Source of the DNA: Symbiodinium sp. CCMP2592
Taxonomy: Eukaryota; Sar; Dinophyceae; Suessiales; Symbiodiniaceae
Reading direction: 5' to 3'
DNA: 64,000 bases
Assembly (NCBI GenBank): GCA_905221615.1
Contig: CAJNDT010004724.1
Location: forward strand, 372,001 to 436,000
Below are positions 1 to 10,646 of the stretch, piece by piece. The notes beneath the pieces were generated by a model. The model saw nothing but the letters and a program-made list of their open reading frames with translations. It had not been told where the DNA came from and made no database searches. Position 1 is the stretch's first letter, and each line of letters starts with the position of its first letter. A program made the position numbers and the translations under genes.

Positions 1-457
1 GCCGGAGAGGTTCCCCTGCGAGATTCTGGGCTTCTATGATTTTGATTGCTTCCGCAGAAAATGGAACACTAAGTAGTAAACGCCACCGGCACGAAAGTGC
101 CGGCATGAGACTGACCGTGTTCTCAAACCCGGCCAGGCAAGCTGGCGGAATATTGCGAGCTTTGTGGCGGAAGTCATACATGCAAGTCAGCACGGCCCTA
201 AAGCTCTGGATGCGACAGAGCACTGCGCATTTTGGGCTTGGCCGCAATACCCCTGGCTCCGCACAAAAAAAAACAGAAACCATAAGGTTGCAAAACAACG
301 GATACGCTTGCTTCGTATCGTCGCGTCGGCACTACTATGCCTCTCTGCACGTCCCCCCCCCGCCCTTTGACGTCCTTTGTCCTCGGAGTCCTCGACAAAA
401 TGCGAGTGGCTGTTGACGGAAAGGCGCGTGGCCATTCTCGAGGGAGGCTTCCGCGGC
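1..457 (+). repeat. Partial array unit: intron and truncated last rhodanese exon
   Basis: This is the end of an array unit that begins outside the window. It matches 23702-24157 almost base for base. It holds intron sequence and the start of the last rhodanese exon at 424-457, which reads RVAILEGGFRG and then stops matching. At 457 the sequence jumps straight into what is the next exon in other copies (there at 24302), so about 150 bases are missing: the rest of the exon, the intron and the next acceptor. The fused frame is shifted, so this copy is broken. Identity with the other copies is seen directly; its status as a pseudogene end is inferred. Confidence 0.7.
86..103 (+). other. Perfect 7-bp hairpin with GAAA loop
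   Basis: CCGGCAC, then GAAA, then GTGCCGG: a perfect stem closed by a GNRA-type tetraloop. It lies in the intron before the last rhodanese exon. The same hairpin is kept in the S-type units near 23787, 33771, 43788 and 53806. Those copies are almost identical throughout, so its survival alone does not prove selection. No function is known to me. Confidence 0.6.
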
Positions 458-1740
458 CCTCCGCGAGCAACCCATGGATGCAAAAAGCCAGGCTGGGTGA
501 ACCAAGTCGTTTGTGACGCCTGCACCAGCGCAAGTGCAGTTTGAGGCTTGAGGCTGTTGAAAGTGGAGTGACATGGTGCTTTGGTATGTCTGGGCCAGTC
601 CGGCTCAGAGCGCCAGGGCAAGGCAGATATCTATGCGCTCTCAATGGGCAGGCGCCTGGCAGGCAGGGTTCTTGCAGCGGGGCGGGCCTCGCCTCACGAG
701 ACACTGCTCTGGAGTGCTATGCTTCGATGTGTTTTTATGCGTTCACTTGGCAGGTGCTGGTGCGTGAGGCCGCGCAGTGGCCGATAGTCTTTCTGATATC
801 CTCCGTGAGTGGGCGCTGGGCTGGCAAGTACTGGTAGCCAAGACTTGGGCCATGCGGACTGTGGGTGTACGGACTTGCAGAATACGGAAGACGGAAGCCG
901 AAGGGGGCAGGCAGGGTCCCGGCGAATCACGCTGGGCATTGATGGTGAATTGAACAGTCCCATCTTCTAGGCTGAAGAGAGATTGGGCTTTCGAAGGACA
1001 TCCCTGGCTTCCAATTTACATAGCCTCAGGCGATTTTTTCTCGTAGCCAGACCCCACGGCAGCAGTTCAGATGTGGCAAGTCGGACATGGCACTGTCAGG
1101 CAGCATAGCGAAGGACGATCTTGCTGTGGTGGGCTGTTGTTGCTTGTTCCCGGCGAATAACGCTGGGTTCTCTGAGCTCGACGACCCCGCTGTCTTTGCC
1201 AATGAGCCGAAAAGACTGGTCCTATTCAGGGGGCATTGAGCGCCGTGCCATGATAGACAGGGGTGAGGCAATGCATCACTCCCTGAAGCCGGACAGCCTT
1301 TGGCCTAAGCTCAGCGCCCCACGCATCCACGTCGAAGAGCTGGAAAGCAACGCAAACTGTAGCACGAAGCTTTGGCATTGGTTGGCCCTGACTGCACGTG
1401 GTAGCAAAGCCCAGAAGCAGTCAACGTGCGTTTTTCTCCAGATGGCTAGCACGGTGAAGAGCCCAGAGTGGCCAACTGCTTGAGAGAATGAAATGGGTAG
1501 TTGCCTGCTCAAAACAGCACGCTGAGGTTTCGTACTACTACGCGCGCGCGGCTCCAAGGGCCGTGCCTTGGCGCAACGATTGATTCATGCCGGTCTCGGC
1601 TCTGCATCTCTGCATCGTGTGTGAGGCGCCAGCCGTCGTGACGACGCCAGTGATACAGTGCCTGCCTCGGGAAGTGTCGCGGAGTGGACTGTCACTGTCT
1701 GCCTTCTTTGGGAGAGGTCTTGCAGCTTCTCTTTGTTTTG

Positions 1741-1763
1741 GTGTGTGTGTGTGTGAGAGAGAG
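1741..1763 (+). repeat. (GT)n(GA)n microsatellite, the uninserted target site
   Basis: Twelve bases of GT followed by eleven of GA, then GGTTGAGCGAGG. The flanks match, almost base for base, those of the 10.5-kb insertion: 9930-10545 on the left and 21140 onward on the right. This tract is therefore a direct view of the insertion site before the elements arrived. It lies in the intron just before an exon-like block that starts with the bases for I-Y-V-V-P. Confidence 0.8.
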
Positions 1764-3409
1764 AGGGTTGAGCGAGGATCTACGTCGTGCCACGAGCCGT
1801 GGTGGCGGCGACACCGCCGGCGGGCCACCAGGCTGACCGGGCTGGCGTTTGAGCTGCCGATTCCAGCGGAAATGAAATCTTAAATCCTGTTCGTGCATCT
1901 TGCTCAGTCCTTCTGGCACAATTTTCCCGTCAAGGCTGTGCGTACCCCAGAGAGTGTGCAAGTGTGCTTGGCGCTACGGCGCTGCTGTGCGGACATGCAG
2001 TGTGACGGTTAGCCGTCCACCATACTATCATCGAGCTGAGCGCTGAAGTCTGAGGCCAATGTGCCCTTGACACGACCCGTGGCTGCCGCCACCAGGCTCG
2101 CAGCTCACCATTGTGGAGTTCTTCGGCTATCACCTGCACTGGGGTGCAAGCACGACTTTTGTCATGCTTTCGCTTTGGATGTGTGCTGTCATGACATTGC
2201 CTGGGCGCTACCCATCACTCCAAAGCTGTGCCAGATTCCGACGATGGTTCCGTACTAGTAGCCGTCACTCGAAAGCTCTGCCAGATGCGTTTGGCTTTGA
2301 AGCAGGTCGTTGGCGCCTGGCCCATCCAAAATGGACCGCCCTGTCACTGTCTGCCGTCCTTTGCGTTGCCTGCTTCAATCTGCTTCCCCAGTGTGTTCCT
2401 CAGGAGCACATGCAGGCCTCCGTGGCCAGAAACTGAGACGATCGGTGAGTGCCAGTCCTCCAATATCACGGCTTTCCGTTTTCCCATCCTTTTCGATGTC
2501 GAGGTGCAGACGACGGCGAACACCGTCGTCTCTGCACCCAGGCCCGGCTCGGTCTTGGTGCAACTTGCGGTGTGTGAGCGGCTTTGACATTCCCTGTGTT
2601 GGAAATCCCTGGATGCCAGATGCCTTCAGTGCCTTCAGTGCCTGTAGTGCCTTAGAGCTTGAAGCAGGCGCTTTGTCCCTGGCCTGCCAACAAAGGACGG
2701 CTCTGTAACGGCTGACGGGATCTGTTCGTTTCCGGTTTTGATCTGCTTGCCGACTGAGCTCCTTGTTTTGGGGCGCCACAAGCAAGCGTGTGAGGAGTCC
2801 TTGCAAGGCTCGCTTGCCAGGAACTGAGAAGCAGTGCCGGTCTTCCTCGGCTGCGCTGACGCGTTTGTCGCGACTTTCCTGTTTCAGCCTCCGCGATGTC
2901 GAGGTGCAGACTGTGACGAAGACCGTCGTCTCTGCACCCAGGCCTGGCCTGACACCATGATCTGCATTGCAGCGGCTGAAACGAAAGATGTCGGCGACAC
3001 ACGGACGGACGGGGCAGACAAGGATTGGGAGATCTGAAATTACGAGACCAATTGAACGAGATCGGAATGAATGGGGTAGAAGATGGCACATATGGCACGA
3101 ACAAGCTGAGAGGCACATTCAGGGTCTGCGCTGTGCACGCTCGACACTTGCAAGCGCGGTGAAGGGCTCCAAGAGATTTTTGGAGCTGGCTCCATTCTTC
3201 AACCCTTCTCTCAGCTCACTTACGGCCTTCGTCAATGAATGGTTGTCGTTTCGTTGCTCGACTCTTGCGGGCCCAGCAAAACCGAGCAGCAGGCCTGCGA
3301 CTGGCGCCGGACTCGTGGGGCCGAACCTCGAAGTGCCCCTGAGCCAGGAGGGTCGGGGGCAGCCTCTGTTTGAATTCTTGACGTCGCCTCCATATTGGGT
3401 TTCCTCCAG

Positions 3410-4569
3410 GGGGTGGAGAAGCTCTCGCCTCTGGAGGCGCAACCCGGAGACTGCGTGTCGTGTCACGTCGCGTGGCATCTTTCCTCCGTGCAGGTGGACG
3501 AACTCCTCCGTGCAGGGCAGCCTCCGCCTCAGGACCGGGCCACAGGCCGGTGAAAAGTTGGCAAACGTCGCGGATGCGAAGATTGCTTTGAAACACTGAG
3601 GTGCTTGGTCGTGGACGTGCGGGCGGCAGACCGGGCCTCTGGCCACATCAAGGCATTTCAGCGGATCTGTGGTTCGGCGCGTCCCGCCTCTCTCCATCGC
3701 TGCAGGGGTCGGTGCACGAACCCACCAGCTTTCAGGCTCCCCTTTTGAATCGGGCGGGGACGCCAAGAGAGGGAGTGGGTGCTTCGACTGGAAGTCGCGT
3801 TGGACCGCTCGTGACCTCGTGTGAGGTGCCGGAGCTGGTGGCGAAGTTCTCGAAGGAGAAGTTGGTCGCCGGCAGCTCGGGGTCGGTGCTCCACGCACGT
3901 GACTGCACCGCTTAGATTCCATGTGCAAAGCTGCTGAGATCTTCCACTGCCAGTACTCCATGCACCGCGGCCCCCAGCGGGATGCCAAGTCTACTGTCAT
4001 GGGCCATTTGTGGAAGGCAACTGATCGAAGGTCATTGAGCTTCGTTTATCACGCTTCTTCGGTGGATATGCTCTCCCGTGGGTCGAGGTGAGTTTCAGGA
4101 TAGCCGATCTTAGACAGCACGGCAGGTGTGCAAACTGGTATCGCCAGCAGGCGCCGACTTCGCAGCGGGGGCCCTGTTTCCCTTGAGTTACATCCGACTC
4201 TCCCAGATGGCACTAGACAGCTTCTGTCTGCTTCCTTTTTGCGCAGCCTGTTTCTGTGCAAGTGTTTATGTTTTTGCAGAGACAGCAAACAGTAAACACA
4301 GTGCCACCAACGGTATGTGTGCGACCTTTTGTGCGAACATGTTCGACATGACGCTGGTCGTGTTACTGAAGCCGTATGGTTTCGAAACAATGGGTGTGCA
4401 TGCCTTGTGCAGGGCCGTATCGTCGCATCGGCATTAATTAGTACACCACTGTAACCCTCGGCGTCTTTTGTCCTCGGAGTCCTCAACCTGAATCGAGTAG
4501 CTGTTCACGCGAAGGCGAGTGGCCGTGATGGAGGGTGGCTTCCGCGGCTGGGAACGCCAGCGATTGCCG
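3410..4569 (+). CDS. Rhodanese domain, Cdc25/Acr2 type, exon set 1
   Basis: Eight small exons join in phase: 3410-3436 (GVEKLSPLE), 3494-3516 (VDELLRA), 3601-3652 (CLVVDVRAADRASGHIK), 3706-3735 (GSVHEPTSFQ), 3826-3867 (VPELVAKFSKEKLV), 3939-3976 (IFHCQYSMHRGPQ), 4126-4146 (CANWYR) and 4515-4569 (RVAVMEGGFRGWERQRLP). The Cys of the HC-x5-R loop is at 3948-3950 and the Arg at 3966-3968, so the catalytic loop of Cdc25/Acr2 rhodaneses is complete. That family reduces arsenate or dephosphorylates proteins; which applies here cannot be told. All eight inferred introns start with GC, and most acceptors read AG then G. This is the most regular set in the window. Exon borders are inferred from conserved frames and phases, not from a transcript. 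Confidence 0.75.
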
Positions 4570-4738
4570 GCAGGGAGCCTCAGCCTTCGTGAAGGGAAGG
4601 ATGCAGTGCTGCGTCAGAGAGTTTGTGCAGCTGGAATGTCGCAGCTGTCGAGTGGTGAAGCTGGAGTCTTCATCGTTTTCTGTTGGCCCGAGCTTTCAAT
4701 CTGCTCCGCGCGGGGCACGTATTGCCGGCCGACGGCAG

Positions 4739-5878
4739 GTCGTCCACGAGCAACCCATGGATGCCCAAGTGCAGGCTAGTTGCGTCTGTGTGCAACTACT
4801 AGTAGTTGCTGGGGCGGTTGCTGCTGTTGCCTCATGCCAGCGCAAACGCAGTTTGAGGCTTAAGGCTGTTGAAGGTGGAGTGGCATGTGTATCGTTGCAG
4901 TGCGATGTGCTTTGACATGTCCGGCCTCTTTCAGAGCTGGAGTGCCAGGCGAAGGCAGACGTCTATGCGCTCTCGATGGGAAGGCGTGTGGCAGGCAAGC
5001 CTGCTTGGGGGGGCCTCGTCCCGGGTCAATTGGACGACCTCTCTGAATCTCTCTGATGGGTTTGTATCTTCGCACTCTCAATGGGCAGACGTGTTGCTGG
5101 CAGGGGTTCTTGGACGGCTCCTGATTCATTTGCAGTGCCTCGATGTGTTTCTGCTCTGTTGGAAGGCGCTGGCGCGTGAGGCTGCAGCAGTCATGCGTTT
5201 TATAGGATGCTTCGAAGGCAGGCCATTAGCCTAGCTCCATGGACTTTGCACGCTTATTCTCTCGTAGCCAGAGCCGTGGCAGCAGTTCACAGATCTAGTG
5301 TAGCCAGTGGGACATAAGGTGCGGCTTTAACATTGGCAGTGTCAAGCAGCGTACCCAAGGACGAACTTGCTGCAGCTGGCTGTTGTTCGTTGTTCCTGGT
5401 GAAGAACGCCGGGTTGTCTGAACTCGACGAACCTGCTGCGTTGGCAAATGAGCCGAGAGGAGTGCTCTGAATGATGGTACTTAGCACACTACGTTGCACA
5501 GTCACCACCTACGACGGGGCAAACGGCACGAGGTCCCGTTGTGAGTTTCGCGATCCCTTGCGAATGTCGATTCAAGGAGGTTTGGACATTTGGCTTCTAT
5601 CGGTTTTGGACATTGAGTTCTCATGCCCACTTAGTGCCTTTGGCTGCTTTTCCTAATTAATTGACAAGTTTGGCGAGCTCTGTGACCGACTTGAACTCGG
5701 CGGTACACCGTTGTGAAGCCCGCCGCAGCCACCGAGATGGCCAGCCACGTGAAAATCTCAGTGCGGCCCATTGCGCTGAACGGATGCCTGCTGGACTGCA
5801 GCTTGTTCAAAAGAAGCGAGCTAACTGAGCTGAGGTTTCGTACTACTACGTGGCCACGGCGCCGAGGGCCGTGCCTTG
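4739..5878 (+). CDS. Conserved exon-like blocks after rhodanese set 1
   Basis: Blocks that keep a reading frame between diverged units, with changes mostly at third positions: 4739-4774 (VVHEQPMDAQVQ), 4955-4990 (ADVYALSMGRRV), 5360-5443 (DELAAAGCCSLFLVKNAGL and onward), 5737-5772 (MASHVKISVRPI) and 5835-5878 (VSYYYVATAPRAVP). The first two start after AG-G and end before GC, in phase with the last rhodanese exon, so they probably continue the same protein. The donor of the last block is GT here but GC or GA in other units. I recognise no domain. A start at the MAS block is possible but unproven. Confidence 0.45.
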
Positions 5879-7626
5879 GTGCAAAGGATGGTTCATGATG
5901 ACTCATCATCGGGCCCTCTTTCCTGCCGGGCGGGGAAGAGCCTTGCCAGCGTCTCGGCCTCCTCTTTCAGCCTCTTCTCCGTCGTGTGTGAGGTGCCAGC
6001 CGCCGTGACCATGCCGGTGAGGCAGTGCTTGCCTCGGGCCACTTAGGTCCGGGCAGAATTCTGGCGGAGCGGACGGGCTGCCGTCGCAGTTTTTGTGCGG
6101 GACGGTTGAGCAAGGATCTACATCATGCCACGCGCTTCTGTGCCCACGACGGCTGGCTTCTAAGCTGCTGCTTCCAACGAGCCTTATTGACAGCGGAATG
6201 TTGAAGCCTGTCCGTGCGTCTTGCTCAGTCCTTTTGGCCCAATTTTCCCGTCAAGGCTGTGAGTACCCCAGAGAACCTGTGCAAGTGTGCTGGCAGTACA
6301 GTGCCGCTGGATGCTGCTGTGCAGACATGCAGTGTGACGGTTAGGTGCCCACGAGCTGAGCTGTAAATCTGAGGCCACTTTGCCCTCGGCGCGACCGGTG
6401 GCCCCTGCCACCAGGCTCGCTGCTCACCCTTGCGACAGAGTTCTGCTGCAAACTCCCGGCTGAGGGATGACCTGCACGAGTAGGTTGCACGCCCGACTTT
6501 CGCGTTAGCCATGACGTTGTCAGCTCTGCCAGATGCGTTTGACTTTGAAGCAGGTCGTTGGCGCCTGGCCCAGCGAAGATGGACCGCCCTGTCTGCAGCC
6601 TGCATTGCATGCTTCGATCTGCTTCCCGAGTGTCTTCCTCAGGAGCACATGCAGGTCCCCGTGGTCAGGAACTGAGAAAATCCGGCCACTGAAGTTTGAA
6701 GGAGACAGCGCCGGTCCTCCTCGGCCGCGCTAACCTATCCTCTGCGATGTCGAGGTGCAGACGACGACGAAGACCGTCGTCTCTGCGCCCAGGCCTGGCT
6801 CGGTCTCCATGCATCTTGCGGCGTTGGTCGCCTGCACATCTGTGACTCGATAACCTTCGCAGCCCGATGCCTTAATCTGCCTTCGAAGTCGAAGCAGGAG
6901 CTTTGTCCCCGGGCCACCGGCACAGGACTGCGCAACGCCGGTTGAGGGGATCCGTTCGTTTTCGCATGCTTCCATCCGCTTTGTAGTTGAGTTGCTTTTC
7001 CTTGATGCCAGAAGCCAGCCTGTCAGGCGCGTGCGCACACCTCCTCCGTGGCCAGGATCTGAGAAGATCGGGGTCCTCCTCGGCTGCGCCGATGTGTTGT
7101 CACGGCTTTCCTTTTGCAGTCTGCGCGATGTCGAGGTGCAGACCGCGACGAAGACCATCGTGTCTGCACCGAGGCCCGGCTCAAACGACACAATCTACAA
7201 CCTCCATCCATCCTCGTGTGTAGCCTTCCATTGCAGTCGGTGCAATAAAAGGCTGCTGAGGTCTGCGAAACAGACCACATAACGAATATTCCGTCGATTG
7301 TGTTCACTGAGTTCAAGAGGATCAGAGGCAACAACGTACAAGCAACCTGAGAGCCACATTCAGGGTTTGTGCGGATTATTTGAACTCCAACGTCTCAGCT
7401 CTGTGGAGTTTTGCCAGCGACAAGATTTTGATTTCTGTGCCAGATGCGGCTCCAGCTTGCTGAGCACAAATCACCACGGACAGAGCCGACCTGTGCACAG
7501 GCCAGCTCCCACCGATTTGGTGGGTCCGAATTTCGAGGTGCCCCTGCAGAAGGACGGCCACGCCCAGTCTGCAACATCTGATCGAAACATAGTCTTGATG
7601 TGGCCTATATTAGATGTCTCTGGAAG

Positions 7627-9071
7627 GGGGTCGAGAAGCTCTCGCCTGGAGAGGCACAGCTGGAGAGCTACTCGTACTAGGATAGTACACAGGACGACTG
7701 ACAGGAGCGATGGCCGTGTTGATTCTGTCACTTCGCATGGAATTTTGCCTTGAGGTGTGTGAACTCCTCCAGAAAGGACAGCCTGTCTGTCAGGACCCAA
7801 CGGGTGCAAATGCCACAAGGACTCAAAAAGAACACCGAGGTGCTGCCTCATCGACGTGCGCGGGGATGATCGTGCCTCTGGCTACAATGTAGCCAGAGGC
7901 ACGATCATCCCCGCGCACGTCGATGATGCAGCACCTCGGTGTTCTTTGACATTCAGGCCAGAACAGCACGCTTCGCGGAGTTTGTTTCGCACTGGGCGTC
8001 TGGAGAGAGTGAGTGTGTCTCGTCCCTCGATGGCTCCAGGGCTCGGTGCACGAGCCCACCAGTTTCCAAGCACCCCTTTTGAACCGGGCGGGGCCGCCAA
8101 GAGAGGGAGTGAGTGTGGACTGCTCCTGACCGATCTTACTTGTGGAGTGGGATGTGCGTGAGGTGCCGGAGCTGGTGCAGAAGTTCGCCAATGAGAAGCT
8201 GGTGGCCAGCAGCTCAGTGTCCTGTTGGCCGCATGTGGAGGCACGTCTGTCAGTGACTGCGTCCACTCAGAATCCATGTGCAATACGGCTGAGATCTTCC
8301 ATTGCCAGTACTCGCTGCACCGTGGCCCGCAGTGGGATGCCAAGTCTGCTGCGGGGGACCGGGGCCTTCGAATTTTGTGGAACTGGTTCTTGAGGGCTAT
8401 CGAAGGGACTGAAGGTTACAGCCGATCTTGGAAGACTCCGGGTGTGCGAACTGGTACCGCCAGCAGGCACCTCCGACGCAGCTGGGGCCCTGGTCCCCGG
8501 ATGAATTTCGCAGCTGTACTTCCCTCCACATGTCATGTCTTGTGGTGCTGGCTTCCTGCAGGTGTGTTTTCGTTGAACATGCCTGTGCAAGCTGCAGAGT
8601 TGCATGTGGTGACTGGCATGGTGTAGCTGTGCAGCTGCACGCTGTGTCTCTGCGAGTTCTGATTTTGCAAAATGATACGGTGCATCCGAAATGCGCGGTC
8701 AACACTTAATTTGTGCCAGGCCCTTTCTCCAACGAGTGTGTCACACTCATCGTGTGTGTTACGAAACTAGGAAAGGTAAGTTGGCGGAACGTTGCAGGCT
8801 CTTTGACTGACACCATGAGCGTAGTTCAGCACGGTCCCAGAGTCCTCAAGCTGCAGATCCGACAGTGCGCGCTGCGCCTTTTCGGATTGCGCTTCCGGAC
8901 ATGAAGAGAGACTGCATGGTCGTGGTTGAGGAAAGAAGGAAGCATTTTGCCCGGCGCAGCATCGTATCGTACGATTACCTTCTCGCGCCGACGGAGTCCT
9001 CGCTGCTCACGGGAAGGCGCGTGGCCGTCCTCGAGGGAGGCTTCCGCGGCTGGGAAGGACAGCGTCTTCCG
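7627..9071 (+). pseudogene. Damaged rhodanese exon set 2
   Basis: The same eight exons can be followed: 7627-7653, 7755-7777, 7840 onward (CCLIDVRGDDRASGY), 8040-8069 (GSVHEPTSFQ), 8163-8204 (VPELVQKFANEKLV), 8294-8331 (IFHCQYSLHRGPQ, Cys codon 8303-8305), 8452-8472 (CANWYR) and 9017-9071 (RVAVLEGGFRGWEGQRLP). Three faults make this copy look dead: the third exon runs into an inverted duplication at 7887; the donor after the second exon is AC instead of GC; and the acceptor before CANWYR reads GG instead of AG. The donor after the catalytic exon is GT here. Confidence 0.65.
7827..7947. repeat. 121-bp near-perfect palindrome in a rhodanese exon
   Basis: Two 60-base arms around the single base 7887, with one mismatch (C at left against A at right in the TGCC/TGCA region). 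The left arm is the normal third rhodanese exon with its 5' flank. The right arm is the same sequence reversed. After the right arm the normal sequence resumes with ACATTCAGGCC, as in other units where GGCTACATTCAGG is uninterrupted. This is an inverted duplication inserted at the turn point, typical of a snap-back copying event. Confidence 0.9.
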
Positions 9072-9599
9072 GCAGGGAGCCTCAGCTTTCGTGGATGGAA
9101 GGATGCAGTGCTGCTTCAGGGAGGTCGCAGTAGGCGTCGCAGCATGTTGCAGAAAGCTGAAGCTTAAGGCTTGAGGGTTTCTTGATTTCTGTCGGCCCGA
9201 GTTTTGCAGGGTGGTCTGCACAGAGTCGGACATGTGGACCTGTGCGCTGGCCAACCGCAGGTCGTCCGCGAGAAACTCATGGATGCCTATGGGCAGGCTG
9301 GGTACCCATCTGCAACTAGTCGCTGTTTTCGCATGCCAGCACAAACACAGTTGAAGGATGTTGAAGACTTGAGGATGTTGAAGCTGGAGTGGCATGCGCA
9401 TGCATGCGCATTGCTGCAGTGCGATGCTCTTTGGCATGTCCGGCCTGTTTTGGAAGCCAGACGGCCAGGCGAAGGCAGACGTGTACGCGCTCTCGATGGG
9501 CAGGCGTGTGGCAGGCAAGGCTGCTTGGAGGAGGGTCTCGAGTCGGTTCAATTCAACGACCTTTGATGGGCTGGCTGTGCTTTGCCGAAGGTGCTGGAG

Positions 9600-9660
9600 C
9601 GTGAGGCTGCGTTCTATCAGAATATCAGATCCTGATATTCTGATAGAACGCAGCCTCACG
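9600..9660. repeat. 61-bp perfect inverted duplication
   Basis: Arms 9600-9628 and 9632-9660 are exact reverse complements around ATC. The matching place in the last unit (about 61750-61795) has one copy of the left arm and then AAGATCAGATGAATCGTAGG, so the right arm replaced a few bases here. It is one of three such structures in the window. Confidence 0.9.
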
Positions 9661-10542
9661 TAGGCGGTCCAGTGTTGGCCAGTGCTGGTTGCTGAGACGT
9701 GGCAAAGCGGACGTTATGCTTTGTTCAAGCAGAAAGCAGTAGACTCGACGGAGAAACGTGTTTGCCGAAGTGGGCCCGCAGAGATGCGGCTGCAGTGCCC
9801 AGCGAATCGATTTTTTTCGCTAGCCAGAACTCTTGGCAGCAGTTTAGATGTGGCAAGTCGGACATGAGGTGTAGCTTTGACATAGGCAGTGTCGAGCAAC
9901 ATACCGAAGGGCGATCTTGCTGCGGTGGGCTGTTGTTGATTGTTCCCGGCGAATAACGCTGGGTTCTCTGAGCTCGACGAACCCGCTGTCCTTGCCAACG
10001 AGCCGAAAAAACTAGTCCTGTTCAGGGAGCATTGAGCGCCGTGCCATGATAGACAGGGGTGAGGCAATGCATTTCGTGAGTGGAAGCCATGACTCCCTGA
10101 AGCCGGAAAGCCTTTGGCCTAAGCTCAGCGCCCCACGCATCCACGTGGAAGAGCTGGAAAGCAACGCAAACTGTAGCACGAAGCTTTGGCAGACTGTACG
10201 TGGTAGCAAAGCCCAGAAGCAGTCAACGTGCGTTTTTCTCCAGATGGCTAGCACGGTGAAGAGCCCAGAGTGGCCAACTGCTTGAGAGAATGAAATGGGT
10301 AGTTGCCTGCTCAAAACAGCACGCTGAGGTTTCGTACTACTACGCGCGCGCGGCTCCAAGGGCCGTGCCTTGGCGCAACGATTGATTCATGCCGGTCTCG
10401 GCTCTGCATCTCTGCATCGTGTGTGAGGCGCCAGCCGTCGTGACGACGCCAGTGATACAGTGCCTGCCTCGGGAAGTGTCGCGGAGTGGACTGTCACTGT
10501 CTGCCTTCTTTGGGAGAGGTCTTGCAGCTTCTGCTTGTTTTG

Positions 10543-10596
<54 letters not shown>
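10543..10596 (+). repeat. (GT)n(GA)n tract at the left end of the insertion
   Basis: A short GT run passes into about 42 bases of GA. To its left is array DNA that matches 1130-1745; to its right begins element sequence with no match in the array. The GA run is clearly longer than at the empty site (1753-1763), so it grew by slippage or was partly supplied by the insertion. Confidence 0.85.
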
Positions 10597-10598
<2 letters not shown>

Positions 10599-10646
10599 AC
10601 ACAGACAGGTCAGGGCATGCACAGCAAGAGGGGAACTGTTGCTTGA

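Larger units (their letters stand above)
458..4569 (+). repeat. Array unit 1 (about 4.1 kb)
   Basis: One unit of the tandem array, measured from the end of one last rhodanese exon to the end of the next. In order it holds: the exon-like block A/G-D-V/I-Y-A-L-S-M-G-R-R at 623-658; the block D-D/E-L-A-V-V-G-C-C at 1114-1197; the exon-like block V-S-Y-Y-Y near 1527; a short (GT)n(GA)n tract at 1741-1763; two VQTxTKTxVSAP-like blocks near 2500 and 2900; and the eight rhodanese exons at 3410-4569. The rest is intron-like. Open frames on the minus strand, such as 2375-3118, cross several of these blocks and have no recognisable domain. This unit is clearly diverged from the 24-54 kb copies. Confidence 0.7.
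4570..9071 (+). repeat. Array unit 2 (about 4.5 kb)
   Basis: The second unit follows head to tail on the + strand. It carries the downstream exon blocks at 4739-5878, then VQTTTKTVVSAP near 6755-6792, VQTATKTIVSAP near 7137-7174, the block GLVGPNFEVPLQKDGH ending near 7559, and a damaged rhodanese set at 7627-9071. Between the blocks is intron-like DNA with no open frame I can support. Relative to other copies, an extra stretch with an in-frame TAG lies near 6041, inside an otherwise conserved block. Confidence 0.65.

Noticed and set aside
2280..2345. Frame reading FEAGRWRLAQRRWTAL as an exon
   Set aside because: Comparison of units shows silent changes in the other phase (SLAPGP), so the apparent likeness to a second block is from the shared acceptor region.
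2375..3118. Minus-strand frame of 247 codons
   Set aside because: Antisense to the VQTxTKTxVSAP blocks; no recognisable family and not kept in other units.
8826..9659. Minus-strand frame of 277 codons and its 289-codon relatives at 29348-30217, 39363-40232 and 49382-50251
   Set aside because: Antisense to the last rhodanese exon and the VVREKL and YALSMG blocks, which have the conserved frame on the + strand. Third-position changes do not favour the minus frame.
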